A stretch of 64,000 bases of DNA from Corallococcus sp020037015 (GTDB lineage: Bacteria; Myxococcota; Myxococcia; Myxococcales; Myxococcaceae): assembly GCF_044792175.1 (NCBI RefSeq), contig NZ_CP172866.1; one strand, 5' to 3'. The notes beneath the pieces were generated by a model that saw nothing but the letters and a program-made list of their open reading frames with translations, ran no database searches and was not told where the DNA came from. A program made the position numbers and the translations under genes. Each line of letters starts with the position of its first letter. The stretch's first letter is position 1. This document shows positions 42,675 to 51,272 of this stretch, piece by piece.

Positions 42675-42725
42675 CACCCCGGACGCCGGCCCCTTTCACG
42701 GCGCCGGCCTCCGGGGTGTTGTCTT
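42675..42725. terminator. Strong intrinsic terminator shared by convergent genes
   Basis: CACCCCGGACGCCGGC (42675-42690) pairs with GCCGGCCTCCGGGGTG (42703-42718), with one mismatch bulge. A TTGTCTTT tail follows on the plus strand; on the minus strand a CTTGTTTCC tail follows. It ends the small lipoprotein gene and may also stop transcripts from the convergent gene at 42748-44139. Confidence 0.85.
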
Positions 42726-42747
42726 TCACGGAGGCTGAAGCCGGGCG

Positions 42748-44139
42748 CTACGGGAACTGCGCCGCGAAGTCCTGGATGAACCAGTACAGGCTGAGCTGGT
42801 GGGACGTGCCCTGCGTCGTGCCGTAATCCGACACGGTCCTGCCCGCCAGCGCGGGAATCTGGGGACAGGTCAGCTTGCCGTGGATGGCCTGGGCATGGCC
42901 GTTGGTGGTCATGGCGCTCGCGTAGCTGGACGTGGAGGGCACCGACACCCGGCCCGTCGTGCTGACCGTGTTGTAGGCGCTGGTGTTGGAGAACGAGACG
43001 GCGATGGCGTCCGCGTCGAAGGCGTTGTTCCCGGTGATGACCTGGTTGATGTACGGCGAGCCGCCGTTCACGCGCCAGGTACCCGCTTCATACGCGGAGG
43101 CCACGCCGCTGAGGGTCGTGCGGCCGGTGACGCGCCCCATGTGGTCGAAGCGGGCCTGGCACGGCGAGGTGCAGGGCACGCTGACGGGGAAGGGGAAGCG
43201 CACCGGGAACAGCCCGCCCGGCCGGTAGATGAGGACGTCCCACCAGTAATAGTAGACGCGGCGCGAGCACCGCAGTCCCAGCGACAGTTGGCTGGAGCCG
43301 ATGACGGTCTGGTTGAGGGTGACCGGGTACGCGGTGAGGGCGTTGGCGCTCAGCGTGTGCTTCGCGCCCGGCCCGGTCCAGCCGTAGAGGTCGCGGCCCG
43401 GGAAGGAGACGAAGATGTTCTGGGTGGTGGTGGGCGTGCGCGTCGTCGTGGTCGTCCAGCCGCAGGTGCAGGGGCCGGAGATGGGGATGGGGTACCACCA
43501 GGACCACTGCTGGGCGTAGACCATGGCCTCGCCGCGCAGGTGCGGGAAGTCCTTGGACACCTCCTGCATCAGGTCGTACTCGCCCTGGCCATACCGGGCG
43601 TCGAGCTCCGTGAGGGCGGCGTCCAGCTCGCTGCTCACGTGCACGACGTCCTGGTCCGACGTGACGCCCCTGGACACGGTGAGGCTGCACTCCTTGTCGC
43701 TCGCGCAGTCCAGGTTGACGTCGTAGGGCTGGGTGGCCAGCGGCTGGCCCTTCGGGTCCTCCAGCACCAGCTTCTGCGCCCAGCCCGTCTCCCAGGGCTT
43801 GTCCAGCGCGCCGAACACCTTCACCGTGGAGATTCCGCCCGCCTTCGGCGTCACGTCCACGCCCGCGGTGGCGCTGTCCTTGCCGTCATACGAGACGAGC
43901 TTCGAGGACGCGGGCAGGTCCTCCTGCCGGTCCGTCCACAGGATGCGCGCGGTCAGCTCCCCGTCCTCCAGCGCCACGTCGAGCACGGTGGCGATGTTCG
44001 GGCGGACCTCCTCTTGCGGATCCGCGGCGTGGGCCGGAGCGCCCGCCAGCAGGCCTCCGAGCGCGAGGGAGGAGGCGGTCAGCGAGCGAAGCCAGGACGG
44101 AACGAGGCCGGTCGGGCCTCGCGACGGGGGACGGGGCAT
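42748..44139 (-). CDS. Secreted hypothetical protein, first of a paralogous pair
   Basis: A 463-residue exported protein with signal peptide (SSLALGGLLAGAPAHAAD). The N-terminal region has VLDVALEDGELTARILWTD; a middle block is ALDKPWETGWAQKLVLEDPK, QPYDVNLDCASDKECSLTV and EVSKDFPHLRGEAMVYAQQW. Then comes a Trp/Thr-rich stretch with cysteine pairs (GPCTCGWTTTTT). The C-terminal half is Ser/Thr-rich, consistent with an extracellular protein. I know no family. The gene at 44363-45724 encodes a paralogue; both have a -24/-12-type promoter upstream. Confidence 0.8.
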   Translation of the reverse strand: MPRPPSRGPTGLVPSWLRSLTASSLALGGLLAGAPAHAADPQEEVRPNIATVLDVALEDGELTARILWTDRQEDLPASSKLVSYDGKDSATAGVDVTPKAGGISTVKVFGALDKPWETGWAQKLVLEDPKGQPLATQPYDVNLDCASDKECSLTVSRGVTSDQDVVHVSSELDAALTELDARYGQGEYDLMQEVSKDFPHLRGEAMVYAQQWSWWYPIPISGPCTCGWTTTTTRTPTTTQNIFVSFPGRDLYGWTGPGAKHTLSANALTAYPVTLNQTVIGSSQLSLGLRCSRRVYYYWWDVLIYRPGGLFPVRFPFPVSVPCTSPCQARFDHMGRVTGRTTLSGVASAYEAGTWRVNGGSPYINQVITGNNAFDADAIAVSFSNTSAYNTVSTTGRVSVPSTSSYASAMTTNGHAQAIHGKLTCPQIPALAGRTVSDYGTTQGTSHQLSLYWFIQDFAAQFP

Positions 44140-44209
44140 GGGGCAATCCCTTGCGGAGAATGGGGGTCCGCCCTCCAGCGTGAAGGGCCGGAGGGCGGTT
44201 CCCCGTCAG

Positions 44210-44226
44210 AGCAGGTCCCGTGCCAG
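44210..44226 (-). promoter_or_regulatory. Sigma-54-type (-24/-12) promoter upstream of the first secreted paralogue
   Basis: On the minus strand, CCTGGCACGGGACCTGCT fits the consensus: GG, ten bases, GC. It lies 71 bp before the start of the gene at 44139. A 9-bp perfect hairpin (CCGCCCTCC/GGAGGGCGG, 44168-44198) lies in the leader. Transcription would need an enhancer-binding activator. Confidence 0.7.
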
Positions 44227-44362
44227 GGATTGCGCCACGTCTGTGATTGATGCGGGCTTGGGAGGAAATGCGTGGTTTTCCACTATGTTTCCGAAAACGT
44301 TGCTTGAGCTGGGAATGTGTCCCTTCACGTCACGGAAACCCCGCAGGGTGTAGCGCCGCGGG

Positions 44363-45724
44363 CTACAGGCCGTTGAAGAAGTTCCAGATGCTGTCCGTGA
44401 GGGGGAGCGACTCCGGCGGGAGCGCATAGGTGGACTCGGTGTCCCAGGCGCGGCCAATGGGGTTCAGGCCTCCGCCCGGGCACACCGCGACTCCCTGGAT
44501 GGCGATGGCGTAGTTGGCCTGCGCGCGGCCGTAGGGCTGCCAGGTGAAGGCGTCGCCGTTGTAGGCGTAGAAGGCCTCGCCGGACGTCTGGACGTAGCCG
44601 GAACCGCTGCCCACGTCGTTCAGGGTGGTGCTGACGTCGAAGTCACCGTCGGTGGGCGCGTAGCGGGTCTCATTCAGGAGCGGGCTCAGGGCATTGCCCA
44701 GGTGGTACTTGCTCTGCTCCATGGCCGTGGCGTTGAGGAGGGTCATGGGAGGCGGGGGATAGATGGGGGTGGTCCGCGCGGTCGCGCGGCCGGTGATGCG
44801 GCCGAAGTGGCTGAAGCGGCCGCTGCACGTCCCGGCGCAGGTGCTGTAGACGGGCTGGAGCATGCGCACGGTCTTCACCAGACCGCCCGGCTGACGGATG
44901 CCCACGTGCTGGGTGAGGATCGAGGCCAACGACGTGCAGTGAAGATTCAGGGTGACCCGGCTGCTGCCCTGCGTGGACAGGCGGGCGTTCGAGGCCTGCG
45001 TCTGGCGCAGGGGGCGCGCATACAGGTCGTGCGCCGCGCCCAGGCTCGTTCCCTGGGTGTTGGAGCGCGCATGGGTCGTCGTCCAGGAGCACTGGCAGCC
45101 CTGGGCGGGGCCGACCTTGACCAGGCCATGGGCGTAGGTCAGGGCCTCGCCGTACAGCGAGGGCTCACGCCGGGCCACCTCGCGCACCATGTCGAACTGC
45201 TTCGTCCCCAGCTCCTTCTCGATGGCGCCGAGCGTCTGCTGCAGGTCCGTGCTCAGGTGCAGGACCTCGCGGCTGGCGGAGACGCCCGGCGTGGCCGTGA
45301 GCTGGCAGGTCTTCTCGTCCTCGCAGGCCAGGCTGACGTCATAGGGCTGGCTGGCCAACTCCCGGCCTTTCGCCTCCCGCACGACGAGCCGCTGGGCCCA
45401 GCCCGTCTCCCACGGCTCCCGCACCGCGCCGGAAAGCTTCACCTCCACCTCCTCGCCGGCCTTCGGCGAGAGCCGCTCGCCCGCGGTGGGCTTGTCCGTG
45501 CCGTCAAGGGACACGACCTCCACCTCCGTGGGCAGGGACTTCGACGCCGCGCCCCAGCGGATGCGCGCGGTCAGCTCGCCGTCCTGCATGGACACGTCGA
45601 CGATGGTGGCGGGTGCTTCGCTCGTTTCAGCGGCCCGGGCGGGCGCGGCCACGAACAGGCCACCCACGGCGAACGAGGAGAGGGTCAGGGCGCGAAGCCA
45701 GGGAGAGGGGGAACGACGGTGCAT
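44363..45724 (-). CDS. Secreted hypothetical protein, second of a paralogous pair
   Basis: A 453-residue exported protein (signal SSFAVGGLFVAAPARAAE). It aligns with the preceding protein over the N-terminal half: IVDVSMQDGELTARIRW, AVREPWETGWAQRLVVREAK, QPYDVSLACEDEKTCQLT, EVARREPSLYGEALTYAHGL and CQCSWTTTHAR. The C-terminal part diverges, but cysteine-rich patterns recur (YSTCAGTCSGRFSHFGRITG). Function is unknown. Its own -24/-12 promoter suggests joint control with the first copy, probably in development or starvation. Confidence 0.8.
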   Translation of the reverse strand: MHRRSPSPWLRALTLSSFAVGGLFVAAPARAAETSEAPATIVDVSMQDGELTARIRWGAASKSLPTEVEVVSLDGTDKPTAGERLSPKAGEEVEVKLSGAVREPWETGWAQRLVVREAKGRELASQPYDVSLACEDEKTCQLTATPGVSASREVLHLSTDLQQTLGAIEKELGTKQFDMVREVARREPSLYGEALTYAHGLVKVGPAQGCQCSWTTTHARSNTQGTSLGAAHDLYARPLRQTQASNARLSTQGSSRVTLNLHCTSLASILTQHVGIRQPGGLVKTVRMLQPVYSTCAGTCSGRFSHFGRITGRATARTTPIYPPPPMTLLNATAMEQSKYHLGNALSPLLNETRYAPTDGDFDVSTTLNDVGSGSGYVQTSGEAFYAYNGDAFTWQPYGRAQANYAIAIQGVAVCPGGGLNPIGRAWDTESTYALPPESLPLTDSIWNFFNGL

Positions 45725-45798
45725 GGTGCTGTCCCTTGGGAAGAGGGGGGGGGCGCCATTTCTGACAGGCGATGTCAGATTTGGCGGGCCGCCCCAAA

Positions 45799-45815
45799 AG
45801 CAGGTTGCGTGCCAG
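45799..45815 (-). promoter_or_regulatory. Sigma-54-type (-24/-12) promoter upstream of the second secreted paralogue
   Basis: On the minus strand, CTGGCACGCAACCTGCTT is a near-consensus match: TGGCACG, then GC after ten bases. It lies 75 bp before the start at 45724. An inverted repeat TCTGACA/TGTCAGA (45761-45779) lies in the leader. The other paralogue has a similar element at the same distance. Confidence 0.8.
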
Positions 45816-45916
45816 GGGTTCTCCGCCTCTGTCGCGCGGCGGACCTGTAGCGCGAAACGCTACGGGGGCGGCCCGTGAGGGCCGGGCCCGCGGCCCTGGC
45901 GTGCTAGAAGGGCAGG

Positions 45917-46747
45917 GTGACCTTCGCCCTTCCCGTCCCGGAGCGCGCGGGCGTCGCGCGGCTCGCGTTCGAGCGCTCGGGGCCTCGCACCGTGGTGCGC
46001 ACCGCGCTGGCGCACAGCCCCTTGCGGCTGCTCACGCCGCGCAACCACGGCCACGCGGCGTGGGCCTATACCAGCTCCTTCGGTGGCGGGCTGGTGGACG
46101 GGGACCACCTGCGCTTGGAGGTGGACGTGGCGGACGGCGCTTGCGCGCTGCTCGCGACGCAGGGCGCGAACCGCGTCTACCGCTCGCCCCAGGGCTGCCG
46201 CAGCGACCTGGTCGCGCGCGTGGGCCCGGACGCGCTGCTGGCGTGGGTGCCGGACCCCACCGTCTGCTTCACCGGCGCCCGCTACGCGCAGTCCCTGGAC
46301 GTGACGCTGTCGCCGGGCGCGTCGCTGGTGCTCGCGGACGTCGTGACGGCGGGGCGCAGCGCCCGGGGCGAGCGCTGGGCCTTCCTGCACTACGCCTCCC
46401 GCCTGCGCGTCGCGCGGGAGGGGCGCGCGCTGGTGGATGAGCGCTGGGTGCTGGACCCCGCGCACGGCGCGCTGCCGGAGCGGCTGGGCCGCTTCGACGC
46501 GCTGGCGTCCGTGCTGCTGGTGGGCCCCGCGTTGAAGGACGCCCGGGAGTCCCTGGCCGCGCGCGTGGCGGGCCTGCCGGTGCAGCCGCGCGCCCGGGAG
46601 GTGGTCTCCGCCAGCCCCCTGGGCGAGGACGGGCTGCTCCTGCGCGTGGCGGCCGTGTCGCTGGAGACGCTGCTGGCCACCACGCGCGACTGGCTGTCGT
46701 TCCTGCCGGGCCTGCTGGGCGACGACCCGTGGGCCCGGCGGGTGTGA
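45917..46747 (+). CDS. ureD: Urease accessory protein UreD (UreH)
   Basis: A 276-residue accessory protein. UreD binds apo-urease and forms the tunnel that delivers nickel together with UreF and UreG. Family patterns are HSPLRLLTPRNHGHAAWAYT, FGGGLVDGDHLRLEVDV, LATQGANRVYRSPQG, WVPDPTVCFTGARYAQSLDV and WAFLHYASRLRVAREGRALV. The GTG start has AAGGGCAGG right before it. It is separated from the rest of the urease genes by a protease gene on the other strand; its stop abuts that gene's stop. Confidence 0.9.
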   Translation: MTFALPVPERAGVARLAFERSGPRTVVRTALAHSPLRLLTPRNHGHAAWAYTSSFGGGLVDGDHLRLEVDVADGACALLATQGANRVYRSPQGCRSDLVARVGPDALLAWVPDPTVCFTGARYAQSLDVTLSPGASLVLADVVTAGRSARGERWAFLHYASRLRVAREGRALVDERWVLDPAHGALPERLGRFDALASVLLVGPALKDARESLAARVAGLPVQPRAREVVSASPLGEDGLLLRVAAVSLETLLATTRDWLSFLPGLLGDDPWARRV

Positions 46748-47953
46748 CTAATAGCGGGTGATGTCGAACGTGCTGTAGTCCTTGTACAGCTCGCTGAGGT
46801 GATCCGCCGTCAGGTTGACCGCGTCCTCGTGGCTGTTCGTCTTCCACTCGGCGGTGTTCGCGTCCAGCAGGCGGTTCGGGCCGTCCGTCTTGTGCAGGCC
46901 CAGCACGTGGCCCTCCGCGGACTCGCCCGACTTGCGCAGGCCGATGCGGTAGTGGCCGTTCTCCTTCGTGCCGGCGTACAGCTTCTGCGCGAAGGTGTCG
47001 GAGGTGATGGGCTCGAAGTCCTGCACCTTCACGCCCGGGTGGCCGCCGCCACGGCCGGTGCGGAAGTCGTCCACCAGGCTGGCGATGGCCGTCTGCTTCT
47101 GGGCGATGGCGTCCTTGTCCTGGTTGAGCTGGGCCATCCCGTCCTTGAGCTCCTGGGTCAACTGGCTGCGCTGCGCCTTCAGACCCTGGCGCTGCTCCAG
47201 CGTGAGGTCCGGGTTCGTGAGCAGCTCGTTGAGCTCCTTGCGCTGCGCGCTCTTGCCCTGGAGCTGCTCCACGCGGCCCTGGAGCTTGGAGATGTCGTCC
47301 ATGTGCGCGCCGTTCAGCTTCGTGAGCGCGTCGCTCTGCAGGTGCTCGGCGTGCTGCTTGTCGATGAGCTTGCCGAAGTGATTGTCCGTCAGCTTGCCGA
47401 ACGCCTGCGAGCCCTTCATCGGGTCACCGCCCGCCTCCTTGCCGGTGCGGATCCACTCGGAGGTCATCGCGCTGCACACGCCCGCGTCCGTGCCCGCGGG
47501 CAGGTTCGGCTGCTTCAGCATCGGGTGGCCGCCCTGGTCCGTGTAGCGCAGGACCTCCGCGCCCGGGTTCTCCAGCTTCAGGTCCTCGACCAGCTTCTGG
47601 ATTTCAGGGCGCGGCGCCACGGCCCTGCCCTTGCCCGGCGTGCGGCCCAGGGCCAGGTCCGCGATGTCGCTCTCGGAGAGGTTGGGCGACTGAATCTGCG
47701 GGCCCTGGAGCGAGTGCGCGTCGATGGTCGGGCGCGACGAGGACGCCTGCGGCTGTCCGGACGTCTTGAACGCGTCACCCTGGGGCGTCGTTCCGGTGGG
47801 AGTCGTCGGCCGGGAGACAGCCGGCGAGGCGGTGGGCGTCGCGGCCGTCGCGCCCGGCTTGGAGAAGGTCGGGGTCGCCACCGCGTTCGTCGTCTTCGGC
47901 GGAGCAGGAGGCGCCGTGGGCGTCTTGGGGAAGCCGGCCTTGAAGCTCTTCAT
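46748..47953 (-). CDS. YopT-type (C58) cysteine protease
   Basis: A 401-residue protein without signal peptide. Residues 1-95 are disordered, rich in Pro, Thr and Ala. The Cys/His/Asp triad of YopT/AvrPphB-type proteases is present: Cys160 in DAGVCSAMTSEWI, His349 in AEGHVLGLHK and Asp364 in RLLDANTAEW. The distance from His to Asp (15) matches YopT (16). Between Cys and His lies a helical insertion of about 90 residues (LQGRVEQLQGKSAQRKELN) not found in YopT. Known members are injected effectors that cleave host proteins, or are autoprocessed. The ATG at 47953 has GGAG eight bases upstream. It sits between ureD and ureA but has no evident tie to urease. Confidence 0.82.
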   Translation of the reverse strand: MKSFKAGFPKTPTAPPAPPKTTNAVATPTFSKPGATAATPTASPAVSRPTTPTGTTPQGDAFKTSGQPQASSSRPTIDAHSLQGPQIQSPNLSESDIADLALGRTPGKGRAVAPRPEIQKLVEDLKLENPGAEVLRYTDQGGHPMLKQPNLPAGTDAGVCSAMTSEWIRTGKEAGGDPMKGSQAFGKLTDNHFGKLIDKQHAEHLQSDALTKLNGAHMDDISKLQGRVEQLQGKSAQRKELNELLTNPDLTLEQRQGLKAQRSQLTQELKDGMAQLNQDKDAIAQKQTAIASLVDDFRTGRGGGHPGVKVQDFEPITSDTFAQKLYAGTKENGHYRIGLRKSGESAEGHVLGLHKTDGPNRLLDANTAEWKTNSHEDAVNLTADHLSELYKDYSTFDITRY

Positions 47954-48075
47954 GGGGGACTCCGGAGGGGGAGAACGGCGCGAGGGGCCCCCATCCTGGC
48001 CCACGCTAACGCGTCGCGCTAGGGTCTGACGGGTCGGCGCATCCCGCACCCGGAAGAACCGAGGGAGTCGGACCC

Positions 48076-48858
48076 ATGCATCTGTCCCCCCGTGACGTGG
48101 ACAAGCTGCTCTTGCACCAGGCGGGCGTCGTCGCCCAGAAGCGATTGGCGCGAGGCCTGCGCCTCAACTACCCGGAGGCGGTGGCGCTCATCGCCACGCA
48201 GTTGCTGGAGTACATCCGTGACGGCAGGAGCGTGGCGGAGCTGATGGACCTGGGGCGCCGGTTCCTGGGGCGCGCGCAGGTGATGGACGGCGTGCCGGAG
48301 ATGTTGGCGGAGGTGCAGGTGGAGGGCACCTTCCCGGACGGCACCAAGCTCGTCACCGTGCACCACCCGGTGGTGGCGGAGCACGGGGACCTGTCGCTCG
48401 CGCTCCACGGCAGCTTCCTGCCGGTGCCGCCGCTGGAGCGCTTCACCGTGCCCGCCGCGTCGCCGGAGGGCGCCCCCGGTGCCGTGCGCGCGGCGGAGGG
48501 CGCGCTGGAGCTCAACGCGGGCCGCGAGGCCATCACCCTGCGCGTCACGCACCGGGGCGACCGGCCCATCCAGGTGGGCAGCCACTACGCGTTCGCGGAG
48601 GTCAACCGCGCGCTGGTGTTCGACCGGGGCCGCGCCTACGGCCACCGGCTGGACATCCCCGCGGGCACGGCGGTGCGCTTCGAGCCCGGCGAGGTGAAGA
48701 CGGTGCCGCTGGTCCCCATCGCGGGCGAGCAGGTGGTGCGCGGCGGCAACGCGCTGGGCAGCGGCAAGGTGTCCGACGAAGGCCGCCAGCGCCTGCTGGA
48801 GGCCGTGCGCGCGCAGGGCTTCGGTCACGAGCAAGGGCCCGAGGAGGACCGCTCATGA
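48076..48858 (+). CDS. ureAB: Urease gamma-beta fusion subunit
   Basis: A 260-residue fusion of the two small urease subunits. Gamma spans about residues 1-100 (HLSPRDVDKLLLHQAGVVAQ, LNYPEAVALIATQLLEYIRD, GVPEMLAEVQVEGTFPDG). A linker of about 30 residues leads to beta (RPIQVGSHYAFAEVNRAL, DIPAGTAVRFEPGEVKTV). Helicobacter UreA is a comparable fusion. The start ATG at 48076 follows a GGGAG region. Its stop overlaps the ureC start by four bases (ATGA), so stoichiometric synthesis is likely. Confidence 0.92.
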   Translation: MHLSPRDVDKLLLHQAGVVAQKRLARGLRLNYPEAVALIATQLLEYIRDGRSVAELMDLGRRFLGRAQVMDGVPEMLAEVQVEGTFPDGTKLVTVHHPVVAEHGDLSLALHGSFLPVPPLERFTVPAASPEGAPGAVRAAEGALELNAGREAITLRVTHRGDRPIQVGSHYAFAEVNRALVFDRGRAYGHRLDIPAGTAVRFEPGEVKTVPLVPIAGEQVVRGGNALGSGKVSDEGRQRLLEAVRAQGFGHEQGPEEDRS

Positions 48859-50570
48859 GCCGCAAGCTGGACAGACGTCACTACGCGGACATGTTCGGTC
48901 CCACCACGGGGGACCGCGTGCGGCTGGGGGACACCGGCCTGTGGCTCCAGGTGGAGCGCGATGCCACCGTGTACGGCGACGAGTGCAAGTTCGGCGGCGG
49001 CAAGGTGCTGCGCGAAGGCATGGGCCAGCGCGCGGGCGCGGGCGACGCGGACGCGCTCGACTGCGTCATCACCAACGCGCTGGTGGTGGACTGGACGGGC
49101 ATCTTCAAGGCGGACGTGGGCATCAAGGCGGGGCGCATCCTCGCCCTCGGCAAGGCGGGCAACCCGGACGTCATGGCGGGCGTCACGCCGGGCATGGTGG
49201 TGGGCGTCACCACGGAGGTCATCGCGGGGGAAGGGCTCCTCCTCACCGCGGGCGGCCTGGACACCCATATCCACTTCATCAGCCCGCAGCAGGCGGACGA
49301 GGCCATCGCCAGCGGCATCACCACCTGGGTGGGCGGCGGCACCGGCCCGGCCACCGGCACCAACGCCACCACCTGCACGCCGGGCGCGTGGAACCTGGCG
49401 CGCATGCTGGAGGCCACGGACACGCTGCCCCTGAACATCGGCCTCACCGGCAAGGGCAACACGTCCCTGCCGGAGGGACTGCTGGACCAGGTGCGCGCGG
49501 GCGCCATCGGCCTGAAGCTGCATGAAGACTGGGGCACCACGCCCGCGGCCATCGACACGTGCCTCACGCTGGCGGACGCGGAGGACGTGCAGGTCACCAT
49601 CCACACGGACACGCTCAACGAGTCCGGCTACGTGGATGACTCGCTGGCGGCGTTCAAGGGCCGCACCATCCACACGTACCACTCGGAGGGCGCGGGCGGC
49701 GGCCACGCGCCGGACATCATCCGCGTGTGCGGCGCGCCCAACGTGCTGCCCAGCTCCACCAACCCCACGCGGCCGTACACGGTGAACACGCTGGATGAGC
49801 ACCTGGACATGCTCATGGTGTGTCACCACCTGGACCGCGAGATTCCGGAGGACGTGGCCTTCGCGGAGAGCCGCATCCGCGGAGAGACCATCGCCGCGGA
49901 GGACATCCTCCACGACCTGGGCGCCATCAGCATGATGGCCTCCGACAGCCAGGCCATGGGCCGCGTGGGCGAGGTCATCACCCGCACGTGGCAGACGGCG
50001 CACAAGATGCGCGAGCAGCGCGGGCGGCTCCCGGGCGAGCAGGGGGACAACGACAACCTGCGCATCCGCCGCTACGTGGCGAAGTACACCATCAACCCGG
50101 CCATCGCCCACGGGCTGTCCCATGAAGTCGGCTCCGTGGAGCCGGGCAAGCTCGCGGACCTGGTGCTGTGGCGGCCCGCCTTCTTCGGCGCGAAGCCGGA
50201 GCTGGTCATCAAGGGTGGCTTCATCGCGTGGGGGCAGATGGGGGACGCGAACGCGTCCATCCCCACGCCGCAGCCGTACCTCATGCGCCCCATGTTCGGC
50301 GCGCGCGGAAGGGCGCGCGGCTCCACCAGCCTCGCCTTCGTGTCCGGGCGCGCGCTGCGCGAGGGCACCGTGCAGGGGCTGGGGCTCACCAAGCGGCTGT
50401 CCGCGGTGGTGGGCTGCCGCGCGCTGGGCAAGAAGGACATGCGCCTCAACGACGCGCTGCCGGTCATCACGGTGGACCCGGAGACGTACGAGGTCCGCGC
50501 GGACGGGGAGCTTTTGCGCTGCGAGCCCGCCACCTGGCTGCCCCTGGCGCAGCGCTACTCGCTGTTCTGA
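48855..50570 (+). CDS. ureC: Urease alpha subunit (catalytic)
   Basis: A 571-residue catalytic subunit that hydrolyses urea to ammonia and carbamate with two nickel ions. Ligands can be placed with a constant +4 shift against Klebsiella: His138 and His140 (DTHIHF), carbamylated Lys221 and His223 (LKLHEDW), His250 (TIHTDT), His276 (TYHSEG) and Asp364 (MASDSQAMGR). The flap cysteine Cys323 and catalytic His324 (MVCHHLDRE) are intact. The enzyme should be active once loaded. It lies between ureAB and ureF, 13 bp before ureF. Confidence 0.97.
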   Translation: MSRKLDRRHYADMFGPTTGDRVRLGDTGLWLQVERDATVYGDECKFGGGKVLREGMGQRAGAGDADALDCVITNALVVDWTGIFKADVGIKAGRILALGKAGNPDVMAGVTPGMVVGVTTEVIAGEGLLLTAGGLDTHIHFISPQQADEAIASGITTWVGGGTGPATGTNATTCTPGAWNLARMLEATDTLPLNIGLTGKGNTSLPEGLLDQVRAGAIGLKLHEDWGTTPAAIDTCLTLADAEDVQVTIHTDTLNESGYVDDSLAAFKGRTIHTYHSEGAGGGHAPDIIRVCGAPNVLPSSTNPTRPYTVNTLDEHLDMLMVCHHLDREIPEDVAFAESRIRGETIAAEDILHDLGAISMMASDSQAMGRVGEVITRTWQTAHKMREQRGRLPGEQGDNDNLRIRRYVAKYTINPAIAHGLSHEVGSVEPGKLADLVLWRPAFFGAKPELVIKGGFIAWGQMGDANASIPTPQPYLMRPMFGARGRARGSTSLAFVSGRALREGTVQGLGLTKRLSAVVGCRALGKKDMRLNDALPVITVDPETYEVRADGELLRCEPATWLPLAQRYSLF

Positions 50571-50583
50571 AGGAACGCGCGCC

Positions 50584-51246
50584 ATGGCATCCGGCTGGAG
50601 GGTGTTGCAGTTGGCGGACTCGGGGTTCCCCACGGGCGGCTTCGCGCACTCGGGGGGGCTGGAGGCCGCGGTGCAGGCGGGCGAGGTGCGCGGCCCGGGG
50701 GACGTGCGGCGCTTCGTGGAGGCGCTGGCGTGGCAGGCGGGCCTGGGCGGCCTGCCGCTGGTGGGCGCGGCGTGGCGCGAGCCCGCTTCAGTGCCGGCGC
50801 TGGACGCGAGAGCGGACGCGTTCCTCACCAACCACGTCGCGAACCGGGCCAGCCGCACACAAGGGCGGGCCTTCCTGGACACCTGCGCGCGCATCTTCCC
50901 GGGGGCCGTGGGGCCCGTGCGCGAGGCGGCCCGCGCGGCCGGCGTGAAGTTCCACCACGCGCCCGCGTTCGGCGCGGTGCTGCGCGCGCTGGACGTGGAG
51001 CACGAGGACGCGCTGCGCCTCTTCCTGTCGCTCACCCTGCGGGGCGCCCTGTCCGCGGGCGTGCGCATGGGCGTCATCGGCACGCATGAGTCCCACCAGG
51101 TGCAGCACGCGGCCACGCCGCTCCTGGAGGCCGTCCTGGAGCAATGCAAGGCATTGGGCGTGGAGGACCTGGCCCAGCCCGCGCCGCTGTGGGACCTGGT
51201 GGGCGCCACGCATGACCGGCTGTACTCCCGGCTGTTCCTGTCCTGA
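50584..51246 (+). CDS. ureF: Urease accessory protein UreF
   Basis: A 220-residue all-helical accessory protein. The signature start LQLADSGFPTGGFAHSGGLE and middle AFLTNHVANRASRTQGRAFL match UreF, as does the C-terminal THESHQVQHAATPLLEAVL. UreF bridges UreD and UreG and acts as a checkpoint for nickel insertion. The start at 50584 lies 13 bases after the ureC stop. Confidence 0.92.
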   Translation: MASGWRVLQLADSGFPTGGFAHSGGLEAAVQAGEVRGPGDVRRFVEALAWQAGLGGLPLVGAAWREPASVPALDARADAFLTNHVANRASRTQGRAFLDTCARIFPGAVGPVREAARAAGVKFHHAPAFGAVLRALDVEHEDALRLFLSLTLRGALSAGVRMGVIGTHESHQVQHAATPLLEAVLEQCKALGVEDLAQPAPLWDLVGATHDRLYSRLFLS

Positions 51247-51272
51247 AGCCAGACACGAAAAGGAAGCGCGAC

